A DNA stretch of 64,000 bases from the NCBI GenBank assembly GCA_037178675.1, contig JAYMGJ010000307.1, positions 27,475 through 91,474 on the forward strand, given 5' to 3'. Each line of letters begins with the position of its first letter. The first letter of the stretch is position 1. The translations under genes were made by a program, and so were the position numbers. The stretch comes from Scleroderma bovista. Lineage: Eukaryota > Basidiomycota > Agaricomycetes > Boletales > Sclerodermataceae. The notes under the pieces were generated by a model. It was not told where the DNA came from and did not search any database. It saw only the letters and a program-made list of their open reading frames with translations. Of this stretch, positions 21,399 to 32,369 are shown piece by piece.

Positions 21399-24300
21399 TA
21401 GGGCTCTGCATGGGTATACCCATGGGTCCCAGCAGCTGACCCATACCCATACCCACGTGGGTACATACCCATGCCTATGGGTCCATACCATATCATACCA
21501 TGGGTATACCATGGGTATGCATGGGTACAGTATTCAAAATATGGTAGTATTAGAATTCAAAGACTACATATGATTCTGCACCATTGTGTAGCTACTCTAT
21601 CTCAATCGCATCCCAACCTGGTGGAAGCTCAATATCATCATCACCCTCAATTTCTTCCAAAGTAGCAACCTTCTGTATGTCAGTATTCTTTACTAACCCT
21701 TGGGCACTCCATGAACTAAGGCAGAGGAGAGCGCGAATGGATTGGGCAGACAGAGCATTCTGTGTATGCGATAAGAGGACACGGCCACAGCTAAAAATAT
21801 GTTCAACATCTACTGACATTGCTGTAGTACAATAATCAGATGTTGAAATGGGCTCGATTAGTTGGCATACCTGGTATGGTTAAATAATCCATGGCCATTC
21901 GGGAGAGATGGGGGTATGTTGATTGGTGGTCATACCACCACTTGAGGGCATCACCTACGTTCTCGACATCTGCGGTGAGATAGGCATCAAGTTCATCTTT
22001 TGGTTGTGTCTTCTTCATGAGGGATGGCAAATTGTTGAAAATATTGGCGGGCTTGCCATTCTAAGGGGATATTAGGAATGTTTGAGTGTAGAATTAAAGT
22101 ACATACCTGGTTTTCTGAGTCTGACTCATTGTCCAGTACACTAGGCACGTAGTGTGTAGCGTAGGATCCGTTGAATGTGTCTCAAACGAGTTCCTGAGTC
22201 ATCGAAGTCCAAGCTGCTTCCCATCCAGCTGCCTTGAAGTATTCGAGCTTATGGTGGGGATGCAATACTGTCAAAGGTGGGTGAGGAATTGAAGCGTTCA
22301 TTAAATAGACATACCGTGCGTACCCATGGCAATGCGATACAGATCAGACGAATCAGTCAATGAATAATACCTGTTGAGGGTCTTCTTTGCAAGTCCAATG
22401 GCAGCCTTGATGGCTGGGTCAAGAGTTTGATCCAGTGTACCATTTGTAAATGTTTCATCGATGTAGTCGATGGCTGGGATGACCATCACAAGGTTGGGTG
22501 TACCACGTGAAAAAAACAGTGTTGCATCCTTCAGACTCTGTAACATGTGACAGCATTACATTTGCGTGCACCAATCCAAAGCCAACCCACGCACCTTCAG
22601 TGTGTCTTGCAACTGACCTAACAAGTCCCACTCATGGTCATTGAGTGCGTAGGCCGTCAGACCAAGCTTGTGTTTATCAGTGATGTCCTCGATTGGTACC
22701 CGGTAGTCAACTACGAAGTTTGCCATGTCAAAACTTGAATTCCACCTTGTTGAGACGTCGCACGGGATCATTTTGACAGGCATATCGAAATCGTTGAGGG
22801 TAGCTATCCAAGCAGGGAGGAGAAGAGTTGTAGAGTGAATTATTTTGAACAAGAGCTTTCGGATCTGCATGGATCATATTCATCAGTGCACTCATCATCA
22901 TTTTATTTGACTTACTTTGACGAGGATCATCTGCAGTGGGCGAATGTCTTCATCCAGTTGTGCATGCTTGGCATCTGTCAACAATGCCACCTCATCAACC
23001 CATCCCTCGATGTTATCTTCCTCGACGTCTCCCATACTCTGCATTCCCATCCTGTGAACATCCTCGGATTCGTCAGCACTCTCGGTCTCCAAATCTCCCT
23101 CTGGGCTCCACAGACGCCCGTTCTTTGGTGTGTCAAACAATTTAATAAAACTCTTTGCCACTAAATTTGTGATATGCAGGACACATCTCACTCAACTGGC
23201 TGGACTGCTGCAGTGTGCGACCATTTCGCCCATGTGCTCAGACATTGTATCGTTTGATGATGCGTTGTCGCTTGTGGTACCCAATATCTTTATGAGTTTA
23301 CCAGGTAAGTTTTGTGTATCATATCTAATCACACACCATGTCTGAATTCCAAACTCGTTTAGGACACTTGCAAAGGCCTTGGCAAGATTTTTACCAGAGT
23401 GAGACTGATGGTAACATGATTTCAGTAATTTAGTTACACTTTTATAGTGCATACCTTTGTGACCTCGACTACATTGAGTGTCATTGACCACGCCTTCCCT
23501 TCCTTTGTGAGATGGACTGAAAAGGCAACAAGTGCCTTGTGGTTAGGAGACGTCCATGCGTCTGTAGCAAAATTCAGTTCGCCCTCATATTCCTGGTGAG
23601 TAGATTAGATAGCAGTACACTGTCCAGAGAAGACTTGGCTAACCTGAAGCATTTCAACTATCTGATTCCATGTGTTTGCAAAAACAACTTTAACATCCCG
23701 CGACACTGTACTTGGATGTGGTAAGTAGTATCCTGGGTGACCAGTATTCATGAGGCATTGAAAACCACGGTCCTTAATAACTTCATATGGGTGCAGGCTC
23801 TCTGCTACCCAACGAACAATCTCGACTCTGCAGGGACTCGTTACTAGCACTTGGCCAACCAATCGGAGAAGTATTTACCTTGTTCCAGCCTTTGTGTGTG
23901 GCTTGCTTGCGTACATTGTCACTTTCTTTTGTTCAAACACTGCTGTAATTGTCCCGTTTAAAGTAAATTTCTTGGAAATGTCACGAGCAACCTCGAGGCT
24001 AGCTGCCTCATCAATTGTATTCATGAAGTCTTCGCCCCAGCATTTTCTCGCATGCTTCCGCATATTGCTCGTGGATCCTTTATCGCCTGTGTCAAGAAAA
24101 CACTGCACACTGGCCCTGCAACTCTTTCTGAGGCATTTGAAGACATGACTACGCCTCCCTTCACTATAGGTGATCTCTGGAATAGGTGCAAAGCAGGCAT
24201 AGATAGAGGATGTCCAATCCTTCATCAGTCGCTCTGTTTTCTTGTGAGTAACAATGACACTCATACTCCAAACAAGTGTTTACCTAGCTCTGCATCTGAG

Positions 24301-24841
24301 GAGTCTTCAACCTCCTCTGTGATCCCAGCATCCTTCGGCTCTGTTGCATTGTTGGGCCTTGTGGGACCATTGTCCATGGTGGCATCTGTAGTACCTGTCT
24401 CAGTTGGTTCATTGTTACCAGTTGGTCTCTTTGCTGTTGCATTTGACATTTGGCTGTCATTTCCCCTTCTCTTCTTAGCCAAGCTTGTGGCCCCTGTGCC
24501 AACTCGTGTTGCCTTTTGTTTTCTCATGCTGATCTCTCCAGCCATTTTGTGTCTGTAATGAAGGTGTCAGGTGATAGTAGGCAATAGTAGGTGTTGATAC
24601 TGTTTTGTTCCTTTTGTGTCAAACATGGAGTGCTTCTGTTACAAATAAAGTTTCACTAACCTTTAATGGTATAATTGGGTGTGAGTGTATAATGGATCTG
24701 ACAGCAGGTGCTCCTGTGGAGCTATGGGTACTGGACCCGTGACCATGGGTATGTGGGTATCTGAGTGCTGACCCGTACCTATACCCATAGGTACCCATAC
24801 CTGTGACCTGTCATGGGTCACCATACCCATGCTGAGCCCTA
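21399..24841 (-). mobile_element. hAT DNA transposon, 3443 bp, with TIRs and 8-bp TSD TCGACCTC
   Basis: The ends are TAGGGCTCTGCATGGGTAT at 21399 and, inverted, TAGGGCTCAGCATGGGTAT at 24841. TCGACCTC lies at 21391-21398 and 24842-24849. Both subterminal regions (21405-21535 and 24715-24835) are full of GGGTATGGGTA/TACCCATACCC repeats in both orientations, probably transposase binding sites. Inserted in the region upstream of the element B gag. Confidence 0.96.
21592..24545 (-). pseudogene. hAT transposase, intron-containing, one premature TGA
   Basis: Reads from the ATG at 24545. The order is: a basic N-terminus; a Cys/His segment (FKCLRKSCRAS...TSNMRKHARKCWG) like a BED-type finger; the catalytic-core ATDAWTSPNHKALVAFSVHL near 23560; TTSDNASSNDTM; RCVLHITNLVAKSFI; CDVSTRWNSSFDM; and at the end the hAT dimerisation region (DALKWWYDHQSTYPHLSRMA, then SVDVEHIFSCGRVLLSH). 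These are the standard hAT landmarks. Pieces are separated by short introns; one at about 21870-21820 (GTATGCC...CTACAG) joins TIPA to MSVDVEH in frame. A TGA at 22182-22184 (ELV-stop-DTFNG) stands where CGA would fit, so the copy is probably inactive though still young. Confidence 0.88.
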
Positions 24842-24849
24842 TCGACCTC

Positions 24850-25087
24850 GGCTCAGGTGTCTCATATATGTCGTCGAGACCACTGGTCTCCTCACGAGCA
24901 AGGGCTCTGTTTACTTCCTAGGCGAACTTGCCTCATACCGCCGTCAGCAGTGTTGGGCACTCAGTTGCCATGGGAAAATTTTTGACAAGCCCTTTCGGGC
25001 TCACTAGACCTTGTGGCACTCCTCAAGGTCATCCTGCGCATTGTCGTGCTAGTACCTATGACACTCATGTCCAGGTTGTTCAAAAAA
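24850..25087. other. Upstream part of element B right of the hAT
   Basis: No gene. It was joined to 21390 before the hAT inserted and so should be leader or LTR sequence of element B. It includes the hairpin GAGACCACTGGTCTC. Confidence 0.4.
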
Positions 25088-25197
25088 TGTAAGTTGTTGC
25101 TGGCTCTGATGACTGATAGTCACACCCTCAATGAACACGACCTGTGTTATATTGAGGGTAGGTGATGGTACAGTAGTAGAGTAGTTAGAAGATAATC
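25088..25197 (-). repeat. 110-bp LTR fragment
   Basis: Gap-free match to 9819-9928, starting TGTAAGTTGTTGCTGG and ending GATAATC. The remaining half of the LTR is absent. Confidence 0.75.
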
Positions 25198-25224
25198 CCC
25201 CACTCCCTTTCATCTGCTTCATCC

Positions 25225-25548
25225 ATGTCCATTGCCCAGGAGGGTGTTACCCATCCCAATCACAGGTGGCTGCAGCCTGTCCTTGATCAGGCTCACTACC
25301 CCCCTTTCATCCAACATATCAACTCCTCAATGGTCCCCTACTACCCCTTTGATCTCCCAGAGGACTGCCAACAGGCTGTTGAGGTCATCTACCAGGTGGA
25401 CATGCCCCATTTTGTGGGTTTTGACTCCAACAGTGACCTCTATGTTGCCATACAGGCCCCCCCTGAGATAGTTGTCATGGCTGTGGTTGCCCTCCTGGGA
25501 GCCCCCCTGCCCCCTGCCCCCCATGCTGGAGAGCTTGTCCACTCATAG
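25225..25548 (+). CDS. Hypothetical protein, 107 aa, possible gene fragment
   Basis: ATG at 25225 to TAG at 25546-25548. The protein begins MSIAQEGVTHPNHRW and is Pro-rich, with a hydrophobic stretch IVVMAVVALLGAPLPPAP near the end. It has compositional similarity to the Pro-rich fragment at 9330-9818, and both lie next to the same LTR fragment, so they may be parts of one repeated gene. I do not recognise it. Confidence 0.4.
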   Translation: MSIAQEGVTHPNHRWLQPVLDQAHYPPFIQHINSSMVPYYPFDLPEDCQQAVEVIYQVDMPHFVGFDSNSDLYVAIQAPPEIVVMAVVALLGAPLPPAPHAGELVHS

Positions 25549-26416
25549 TACCCCCTCTGCCCCCCCTCTCTCCTATCTCCCCCCTATCACCCCCTCAGCT
25601 ACATAGTGTGCGTTTTCAGGCAGTCTTGGCTGCCTGGCCCTGCCCATACCTACCAGTTGGGTGGTTATGTGGGTGTGTGGTCAGATCCCCTGGACTTGTT
25701 GTTTGGTAGTTTGATGTGTAGCCAGTAGAGTGCAATATGGGTGTTATCACCCGATGCACTATAATGAAAAAAAAGTACTGGTGAGAGTGTGTGGAGTAAA
25801 ATGCACAGCATGGAGAATCAATGAATACAAAATATGGCATCATTATTCAATAGCTGGACTTTGACAAAACATCCATTGGTGAGCATCTATTATCGTTGTC
25901 ATTTATGTCTGTAGAAAACACAACCTGTATTTTATGCCCACATATCCATGATATGATACAAAGCAACTATTTTCAATATTTAGGATGGACTATCCCACCA
26001 GCATTGTGAGTGACATGAAAGCAGGCAGAGGTGGGTGGAGGTGTTTAGAGTGACTCAGTTCTTGACACATCACTACATAAAAATGAAACATTCATCACAG
26101 CCTGGTACAATGGGACATTTCATTGGTATTTTTATGTGCAAGTGGGATGTCCCATTGCAGCCTCAAGGCTATCATGGGACATCCCATTGGTATTTTTATG
26201 TGCAAGTAGGATGTCCCATCACAAAATCAAGGCTATCAGCAGACATCTATTGCAATGATTTCTCAATGACTCTCATCACTGTCATCATAGTTTTTTATCC
26301 CTCATCACCATCCCCTCTCATTATGGTCATCAGTCATTTTTCACACCTCATGTGTCATGCCAACTGAACCTTTTCTGCTCAACCATGATGGCAAGCTTCC
26401 ATGCACATCAAAGTGT
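25549..26416. repeat. Non-coding stretch with a ~70-bp tandem duplication
   Basis: No convincing gene. About 26106-26245 holds two copies of a unit with GGTATTTTTATGTGCAAGT and ATGTCCCATTGCAGCC; each unit can also fold on its GGGACAT/ATGTCCC ends. Confidence 0.5.
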
Positions 26417-27312
26417 AGTGTTTTAAAGTCCAGTCTGGTCTGATCTTTTGCCCATTTTTGGAGGCAACCAGACCCCAACTGGTTGCAGAAATTTCAATAT
26501 TTCTCAGACCACAACCAAACCAATCACACCCAGTTGCAACCTTCACTTATTTTAATTAGGGGGTCTGCAAGCAATTTTAGCCATGCAAATTGAGACTACC
26601 TGATTTGCCCAAAATAAGGGGTCTGAAATTGATCTGCACAGAAAAGGAGGTTCACAACCAATTTTCAGCACACAGATCAAGATCCTTTTTTTTTCACAAA
26701 ACAGGGGATCTGTCAAGTCTGGGCCTACTCCAGTATGGGGTCTGGTCAAGCCTGGATGAAAACAGATGAGAGATAAGGTCAGAGGTTTGAGAAGAGGTTA
26801 GCCTGGGCCAGAGTTGCAACTGATTGGATTCAATGACAAGGACAACAAGTGTTGATCCCTTGTATAGGTTCTGATCAGATGGAGATGGACAAGGAGCAGG
26901 AGTAGTAACTTAGATGATTTCAGATTAGAGAGTACAGGATAAACTACAGAGTACCTATACTAAGTAAGAACTAGGGACAAGTATATATGGTGACAAGATG
27001 ACCAGAGTAAGTTGCAAACGATCAGAGTTGAGCTGGAGAGCTGTGATGCAACTGGAGTAACTGGATAAGATATGGAGTTGGACATGGTCATGACAGGGTC
27101 TGCAACCAATTTTAAGCATGCAAACCAAGAACCTCTGATTTGTGCAAAAACAGAGGTACTTGATCTTCATGTAGCCCTGCAACTAGTTTTATATTTTCCC
27201 ACAAGCTCATGCAATCACAACCAGACCAATCACCCAACCCCCAGGTCCAGCAACTGCAGTCTGGTTCAGTTGCTGGTCTTTTTGCAGTCCTAGGACCAGA
27301 CTTTTATTGCTG
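26417..27312 (+). mobile_element. MITE-like element (copy A) carrying a nested solo LTR
   Basis: The left end AGTGTTTTAAAGTCCAGTCT and the right end ...CCTAGGACCAGACTTTTAT match the ends of copy B (28710-29197) in inverted orientation. It is interrupted at 26711-27095 by an LTR. The right terminus is eroded and no TSD is clear. Confidence 0.55.
26711..27095 (-). mobile_element. Old, CpG-depleted solo LTR of the chromovirus A family
   Basis: On the minus strand it runs from TGTCATGACCATG to GCCCAGACTTGACA. It aligns to the 3' LTR of element A (for example GGGATCAACACTYGTTGTCC and TTCTTACTTAGTATA) with internal deletions (385 against 628 bp). Most CpGs of the young LTR are TG or CA here. Flanks GGATC and GGGTC suggest a 5-bp TSD with one difference. 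Confidence 0.8.
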
Positions 27313-28709
27313 TTTGAAAAATGGTCAGCAGTCAGGCATTTCTGAGCAAAAGTGACTCAGAAATATGGTAAACTTGTGCAAGTGATATCTTGCTGAAAAC
27401 ACTAGATATCAGGCTAAATCTTGCAGTAATAGAATCATACTTTCAGCTGCTAGGGTGCCCCATACTAGATATTTTTCAATTCAGACCATTTTTTTCATAT
27501 TGTCATTCTTGAGCAGCCTTGTAAGGACTGTGCACCCATTATAAAATTACAGAGTAACTTCAACTGGCCCAAAACTATCTAAGGATGCTAGGAATAATAT
27601 ATAGAGGGGTGCCCACACTATCAGGAGGTGGGTGGATTTGTGTAGTAAGGTAGTGGCTTGCTTAGAGTTCAAGTGCAAGTGGCAGGGCCAAGTCTGTTGG
27701 TACAAACCCACCTCCTAATTGTGCAAGCACCCCTCTATATATTATCACCTTGTTTAACAAGGTCACTCCTGGAGTATTAGGTTGTGTGTAATACAGTAGT
27801 GTTCTCAACAAGTGGTTTGGTCAACATTCAACATCCACTTCTGTTGCAAATGGGAGCATCTCATGCATGTCTGTGTATTAGACTCACCAGGTCTTCCACC
27901 TGAAACAGGTTTACCAGTGAGTTTATGGAATCCACACACCCCATCACAAGATAGATAGCATGTAACACCATTTTTCCTCAGACCAGCCATCTAACAGGGT
28001 GTCCAATTCAGCATTTTTGTAGAAATAAACTAGCCAGTTTCTCCACATTATTATTGCTTGTCCAAAAAAAAAACCAAGTGCAAAAGGGAGGAGCAACTTG
28101 TAGAACATTACAATCTTCATCACTGCTCATGCTTGGATAACTGTCTTTTGGATAGCTTTGACATGGTATGTCAGCAGTGGACAAAAATTATACATTTGTG
28201 CAGCCTCCTGACATAATCACAAGATGTCCCAAAATTTGCAAAGTCCACATCTATACACATACACTAAGGTGGATGCACATCCAGATCCAGATCCAGAATG
28301 TAGAACCTTATCCCTCAACTGTGGTGATTTGGTAGGGAGCCAGCTGCATCTTCTCACATTCCAACACCCAAAAGATGCTGTCAATGTTTGGCCAATGTCA
28401 TTCTCTCCTACTATAGCTATGTTACACCCATCCATAGGTAGAGCACTTGTAACAACTAAATAGATGGTGGTGATTGTGCTATTCACCCAAGTGTCATGTA
28501 ATATTCTAGAAGTAATCATGCTCACTTTTATACCCCATATTGTTTTGTCCATCACCCCAGTAGTAAGGAAGAAGAAGGTAAAAGTCACCAGACTACTAGA
28601 GAAGCAAATAAAGCATGAAGATGGTTTTGCAATATCACAGAACCCATTTGCAGCAAGGGAATGTGCAGTGTGTAAAGAAAATACAAAACAATCTGGAGTA
28701 AGCAGGAAT
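27313..28709. other. Non-coding stretch between two MITE copies
   Basis: AT-rich with no supported gene. A short Cys-containing minus ORF at 27990-27805 is not convincing. It holds the MITE at 27594-27745. Confidence 0.5.
27594..27745. mobile_element. 152-bp MITE with ~40-bp terminal inverted repeats
   Basis: The left end ATAATATATAGAGGGGTGC...AGGAGGTGGGT is mirrored at the right end (ACCCACCTCCTAATTGTG then GCACCCCTCTATATATTAT). About half the element is TIR. No coding potential; the TSD is unclear. Confidence 0.75.
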
Positions 28710-29197
28710 AGTGTTTAAAAGTCTGGTCCTAGGACTGCAAAAAGCCTGGCAACTGAGCTGGACTGGTACCAGTGGTGACCAGACTGCAGTTGGTGGTCCT
28801 GCCAGGGTTGGGTGATCAGTTCAGTTGCAGTTGCAATAGGTTAAGGAAAAATCAAAAACCAGTTGCAAACCAGTCACAGCCAGTCTTTGTTGAGACCAGT
28901 TGAGGGCTATCAGTTGGTGACTAACTAGTGCACATAATACATAAATTAAAAAACAAAGACCAAGGACCCCTGTTTTGCATGCTTAAAATTGATTTTAGAT
29001 CCCCTTTTGTGCACAAATCAAGAGAGTACTTCATTTGTGCAAAAAACTGGTTACAACTGCCCTGTGCAACCACATGCAACCAATTGCTATTGGTTCAGTT
29101 GTGGTCCAAGCAAGATCTGAAATAACTAGTCATGGTCTGATTGCCTCCAAAAAGAGAAAGAGGCAATAGACCAGACTGGACTGGACTTTAAAACACT
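28710..29197 (-). mobile_element. MITE (copy B), 488 bp, 10-bp TSD AAGCAGGAAT
   Basis: The ends are AGTGTTTAAAAGTC and, inverted, AGTGTTTTAAAGTC. AAGCAGGAAT occurs at 28700-28709 and 29198-29207. A 9-11-bp duplication is typical of Mutator-like (MULE) transposition. The internal sequence is rich in CAGTTGCAACCAGTC-like motifs and is not coding. Confidence 0.85.
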
Positions 29198-29438
29198 AAG
29201 CAGGAATGAAAAAAACACCACAAGCAAGCATGGGCCATCCCATATGGCATGGACCAGCCCTGGGATGGGATTATAAAAACAATGGCCCATTTCAGGAGGG
29301 AAGCAGACCCTCCCTAGGATGACCATGGTTTTATAGGCTATTTGGCTGAATTGTGATACTAAACTATTCAGGCTAAATGCTTATCAAAAGTGGTTACCTG
29401 AAGTGATACTTGCCCATGTCTGTCTCAATTGCGCTTAG

Positions 29439-29930
29439 GGACATACCAACAATCTGGCACACCCCGCACTGTTAGATCTAATCATAGATTTCTTCTACAC
29501 AGGCACCTTGTCGGTGGGATGGCTGTTTCTGGAAGTTTTCGGCAATGAGGTTCCAAGGGTCACTGTTGTGATTTCCGCCACAGTGGTAATATATTCACTC
29601 TTCAAGCTACTAATATGATATGCTAACTAAAACTAATATTTCAAGCTGAATGTCGCCCTTGATAAAATGGCATCTTCGAAGGGCGAGGTGAGCTTCAGAG
29701 TTGGTACCTACACTCCGGTTTACTTGGTGATTGTCGGTTTGATGGCAAAATGTGACACTTCCCTGATACATGCTGCAAAAACAAGGGCACTCCGAGTTGA
29801 GTGGGCAAAAATTGGCAAGTAAGTGATTTAATTTAAATCAAATTTTCACTGTTAATACTTTCATAGTAACAACACAACAGAACTTGTCAATGTTGCCGCA
29901 CTCACAAGCTTCAATGTAGATCTTGACTAG
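29439..29930 (+). CDS. 3' part of a spliced gene, DUF6532-like
   Basis: Three exons, 29439-29585, 29646-29818 and 29867-29930, join in phase and end at TAG. The introns are 60 and 48 bp, with GTAATA/GTAAGT donors, a TGCTAAC branch site in the first and CAAG/CATAG acceptors. The exon 1 acceptor (GCGCTTAG) implies lost or unseen upstream exons. The product contains NLAHPALLDLIIDFFYTG, EVFGNEVPRVTVVISATV, YLVIVGLMAKCD and AKTRALRVEWAKIG. This resembles from memory the C-terminal part of the Agaricomycete DUF6532 family, whose function is unknown. No stops interrupt it, but a start is missing, so it may be a pseudogene. The region 29198-29438 shows no other gene. Confidence 0.6.
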
Positions 29931-30322
29931 TCTCTGCGGTCATGTGTATTTCATTATCATTCATCCATTGTTATCACATTACTCCATGTCCTTTCCATAC
30001 TCATCAATTGACACATTTAGTGATGCTGTCTTACTAAAGGCAAACTGGATTTTGTCGAGTTCTAACTGTCTGAAATCCAAACATCTCTGTCCTGGGCTTT
30101 CACAGATGTGCCCAGCATCTGCACCAGGTCTGGACAGATCTGTTGATTACTGTCTTAAGAAGTTGTATGGGTAAATATGCTCAATGTTCCAGTCTGTCAT
30201 AAGCTTGGGACAGTTCTGTGCAGTCCTAGTCAGTTAGGTACCTTGCTAGGGGAGTCTGGAGGCTCTGTCCCTCTGCCCAGATCTGGACAACTCTGGACAG
30301 CCAAGGGTGGGGTTGCTGATGA
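29931..30322. repeat. Gene tail and dispersed repeat module
   Basis: 30183-30320 carries GGGACAGTTCTGTGCAG and AGTCAGTTAGGTACCTTGC, matching 56985-57070 and 8784-8660 (reverse). It ends GGGGTTGCTGATG, like the ends of the CATCAGC elements, directly against a copia fragment. Confidence 0.5.
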
Positions 30323-30727
30323 ACTTACTATGCGAGAAATTTGCGAAGTTCTGAGCACAACTAGGCTTACAATTTCCCTCTGGCAGCATCTAGCGCCTTA
30401 TTCGCTGAAGTGCTCTACATGCAGCACAGCGAGGGGGAGTGTTGAAGTCGCATGTGCACCCGGCGTAAACCATCAATGAAGTGCGCACAAGACTGCGACC
30501 CATATTAGTGTAGACTTAGTAATAGTCCTCTTTAGAGTAGATGTTACATATCACATGTCACACGTCACAGTAACATGTCACACTATTTGTTGTATATAAA
30601 CAGTGTTCATTGTTTATATAATACAACAGCTCTTAACCAGCTACCACTACCATCTCTGGTTGTGTACTCCACCCAACAGGTGAGTTGGAGTAGCAGTTCC
30701 TCTACATATATAGGTATTGCTTCAACA
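30323..30727 (+). mobile_element. 3' end and LTR of a copia-1-family element
   Basis: 30323-30439 matches the last pol codons of copia-1 (KFxAQLGLQFPSGSI, with an in-frame TGA) and its purine tract. 30440-30727 is a 288-bp LTR from TGTTGAAGTCGC to GCTTCAACA, the same length as the LTRs at 46995 and 52330. The rest of the element is missing. Confidence 0.88.
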
Positions 30728-30925
30728 TCCCTCAAGCATCCAGTTGAACCATTGGGTGTGCCTGACTTCATCCCACTGAGCTGCAGAGTGTTTGAGTACC
30801 TTAAGCCGTAGACCAAGGTCCTGTAAGTTGTCATGGATAGCAGTGGTTGAGATTGGCTGGTCATGGTATATGGCCAGCCATTCACCAATCTCATCAAGGA
30901 AGGGGGTGGGGAGCTGGGATGGCAA
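30722..30925 (-). pseudogene. Tc1/mariner-type transposase, N-terminal fragment
   Basis: The product runs PFLDEIGEWLAIYHDQPIST, then TAIHDNLQDLGLRLKVL, a helix-turn-helix pattern typical of fungal Tc1/mariner transposases (DDE_3 group). It is cut on its C-terminal side by the copia LTR at 30727, and no catalytic DDE region is present nearby. Confidence 0.6.
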
Positions 30926-31110
30926 TGATGTGGAATATCATTGTGCAGACTTTTTCATGTGAGCAAAGGCAATTATATTCATACCTAAATACTCACTGAT
31001 GTGCATTTAGTGCACATATCATCACTTCTGCACTGTTTTTGCCATCACTCTGTGCCTACATATGATATCACACTGGTCGCAGACACTACTTCTCTGTGTA
31101 CACTTCTTGA

Positions 31111-32369
31111 CAAGCATCACACAATGGTGTGTGGTGCGTGGACAACTGGCTTCCCATTGAAGGACTTCATCTCCATGCCACTCCCCCCAATTCCCAACTC
31201 ACCTTCTTCTAAATACCCAACTACTTTACCTGGCATCCAGCAAACTGTTTCAGTCAATGCTCTTCCATCCACACAATCACCCTATGTGCTCATCCCAAAT
31301 CCCTGGTATCCGATCCTGGAGAACGTGCTTGTACACCCAAACGAGCACTTGTGCAAGGTCCAGCATGCTCTTGCACACTTTGGGACACTGTTTGGTCATC
31401 GCAAGGCAGGCTTCATCATGGAGTCCCTGTGTAAAGACAGACTGGATGTGGACCCAAGCTATGCATACCTGGATGGGTCTGTTTTCTTGCGAGTTGCTTG
31501 GCTGATGAGTGTGGCGTTGGTGTCAAGCACCTACAATCTCCGCCTTGCTGCTGGGTGCTACTCCGACAAAAAAGGGGACAAGTCCGACGGGAGGAGGTAC
31601 AACTCCGAAAGGAGGAGACGCAAGTCCGACGTAGAGGAGGACAAGTCCTACAGAGGAGGAGTTCAGCACCTGAAGAGAGGAAAGGAAGACGTAGGGGGTG
31701 AGGGCATCGGCTTCAGCTTATGTGCTGCGCCCTTGGACAGGCTCAGCCCTCGTATTTCGGAGGAGCGGAGGAGTGACAAAGGAGTAGGAGGAGGAGGAGG
31801 AGGAGGAGGAACTTAGAGTCAGACAGAAGCAAGATGGGGACGGGGCTTTGTTGATATTCGTACTAAGGTACGAGGAAATACACAGAGGCTTATATACTAA
31901 CTGAAAGGACAGGATCCTTGTGATAAACACAAGACATGTGAAAGGCGGAGTAGGAGAAACACATGAGAGGAGGAAACACATGGAAGGAGTACGTAGCAAC
32001 AGGGTGACAAGTAAGTGACAGGAAGGAAACAGGGTATGTACCTGGAGGTATGACAGAAGTGGGCCGGACAGGCCGGAGGAACAGAGTAGGAGTTCGGAGT
32101 AGAAACGTCGGAGATGGTAGGAGATGTGTCAGAGCAAAATAGGAGATACGTCGGAGTTGGTAGGAGATACGTCGGAGTTGGTAGGAGATACGTCGGAGCA
32201 AAGAGGAGATGCGTTGGAGCAAGTAGGAGATATGTAGGAGTTGGCATGGATGTGACAGTTGGGGTGGGTAGTCCATGGAGAGAAGGACAGTGAAGAGTGG
32301 AACTACCAGGTATTTGAAAAGAAGGCATATGATGCTCTGGCAGTGTTGGAGGCCCAAGACAAATTATGA
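31111..32369 (+). pseudogene. Questin-oxidase-like (DUF4243) gene remnant interrupted by a solo LTR
   Basis: Before the LTR the frame reads PYVLIPNPWYPILENVLVHP, EHLCKVQHALAHFGTLFGH and LDGSVFLRVAWLM. After it (32258-32369) it reads EKDSEEWNYQVFEKKAYDAL and ends AVLEAQDKL then TGA. The order HP(x)EH...ALAHF...LDGxxFLRVA recalls the C-terminal half of questin-oxidase-like proteins, oxygenases of fungal polyketide pathways. The N-terminal half is not found. The two parts are not in frame when the LTR alone is removed, so an indel or intron is involved. The open frame from 31556 to 31816 that appears to continue it is LTR sequence. Confidence 0.5.
31556..32257 (-). mobile_element. Solo LTR, 702 bp
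   Basis: On the minus strand it runs from TGTCACATCCATGCC to GTCGGAGTAGCA, with a TATATAA box near 31895. Internal short repeats of GTCGGAGTTGGTAGGAGATAC (plus strand, 32110-32230) and a GGAGGA run at 31790 are part of it. Flanks CTGGG (31551-31555) and TTGGG (32259-32263) may be an altered TSD. Confidence 0.75.

Larger units (their letters stand above)
14420..25087 (-). mobile_element. Decayed Ty3/gypsy chromovirus (element B) with nested hAT
   Basis: Minus-strand gag (21367-18224), protease (about 18167-17748) and RT-RNase H-integrase-chromodomain (17551-14420). The hAT at 21399-24841 sits just upstream of gag. No LTR pair was recognised, so the outer ends are uncertain. Gag and RT-IN are in the same frame while the protease is offset, which implies two compensating indels. 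Nearly all in-frame stops are TGA. Confidence 0.85.

Noticed and set aside
27805..27990. Minus ORF with several Cys residues as a small zinc protein
   Set aside because: Only 61 codons, no flanking exons, and spacing fits no finger family I know.
31001..31816. A 271-codon ORF taken as one gene
   Set aside because: It opens at a non-ATG codon, and everything after 31556 is LTR sequence; only 31111-31555 is coding-like.
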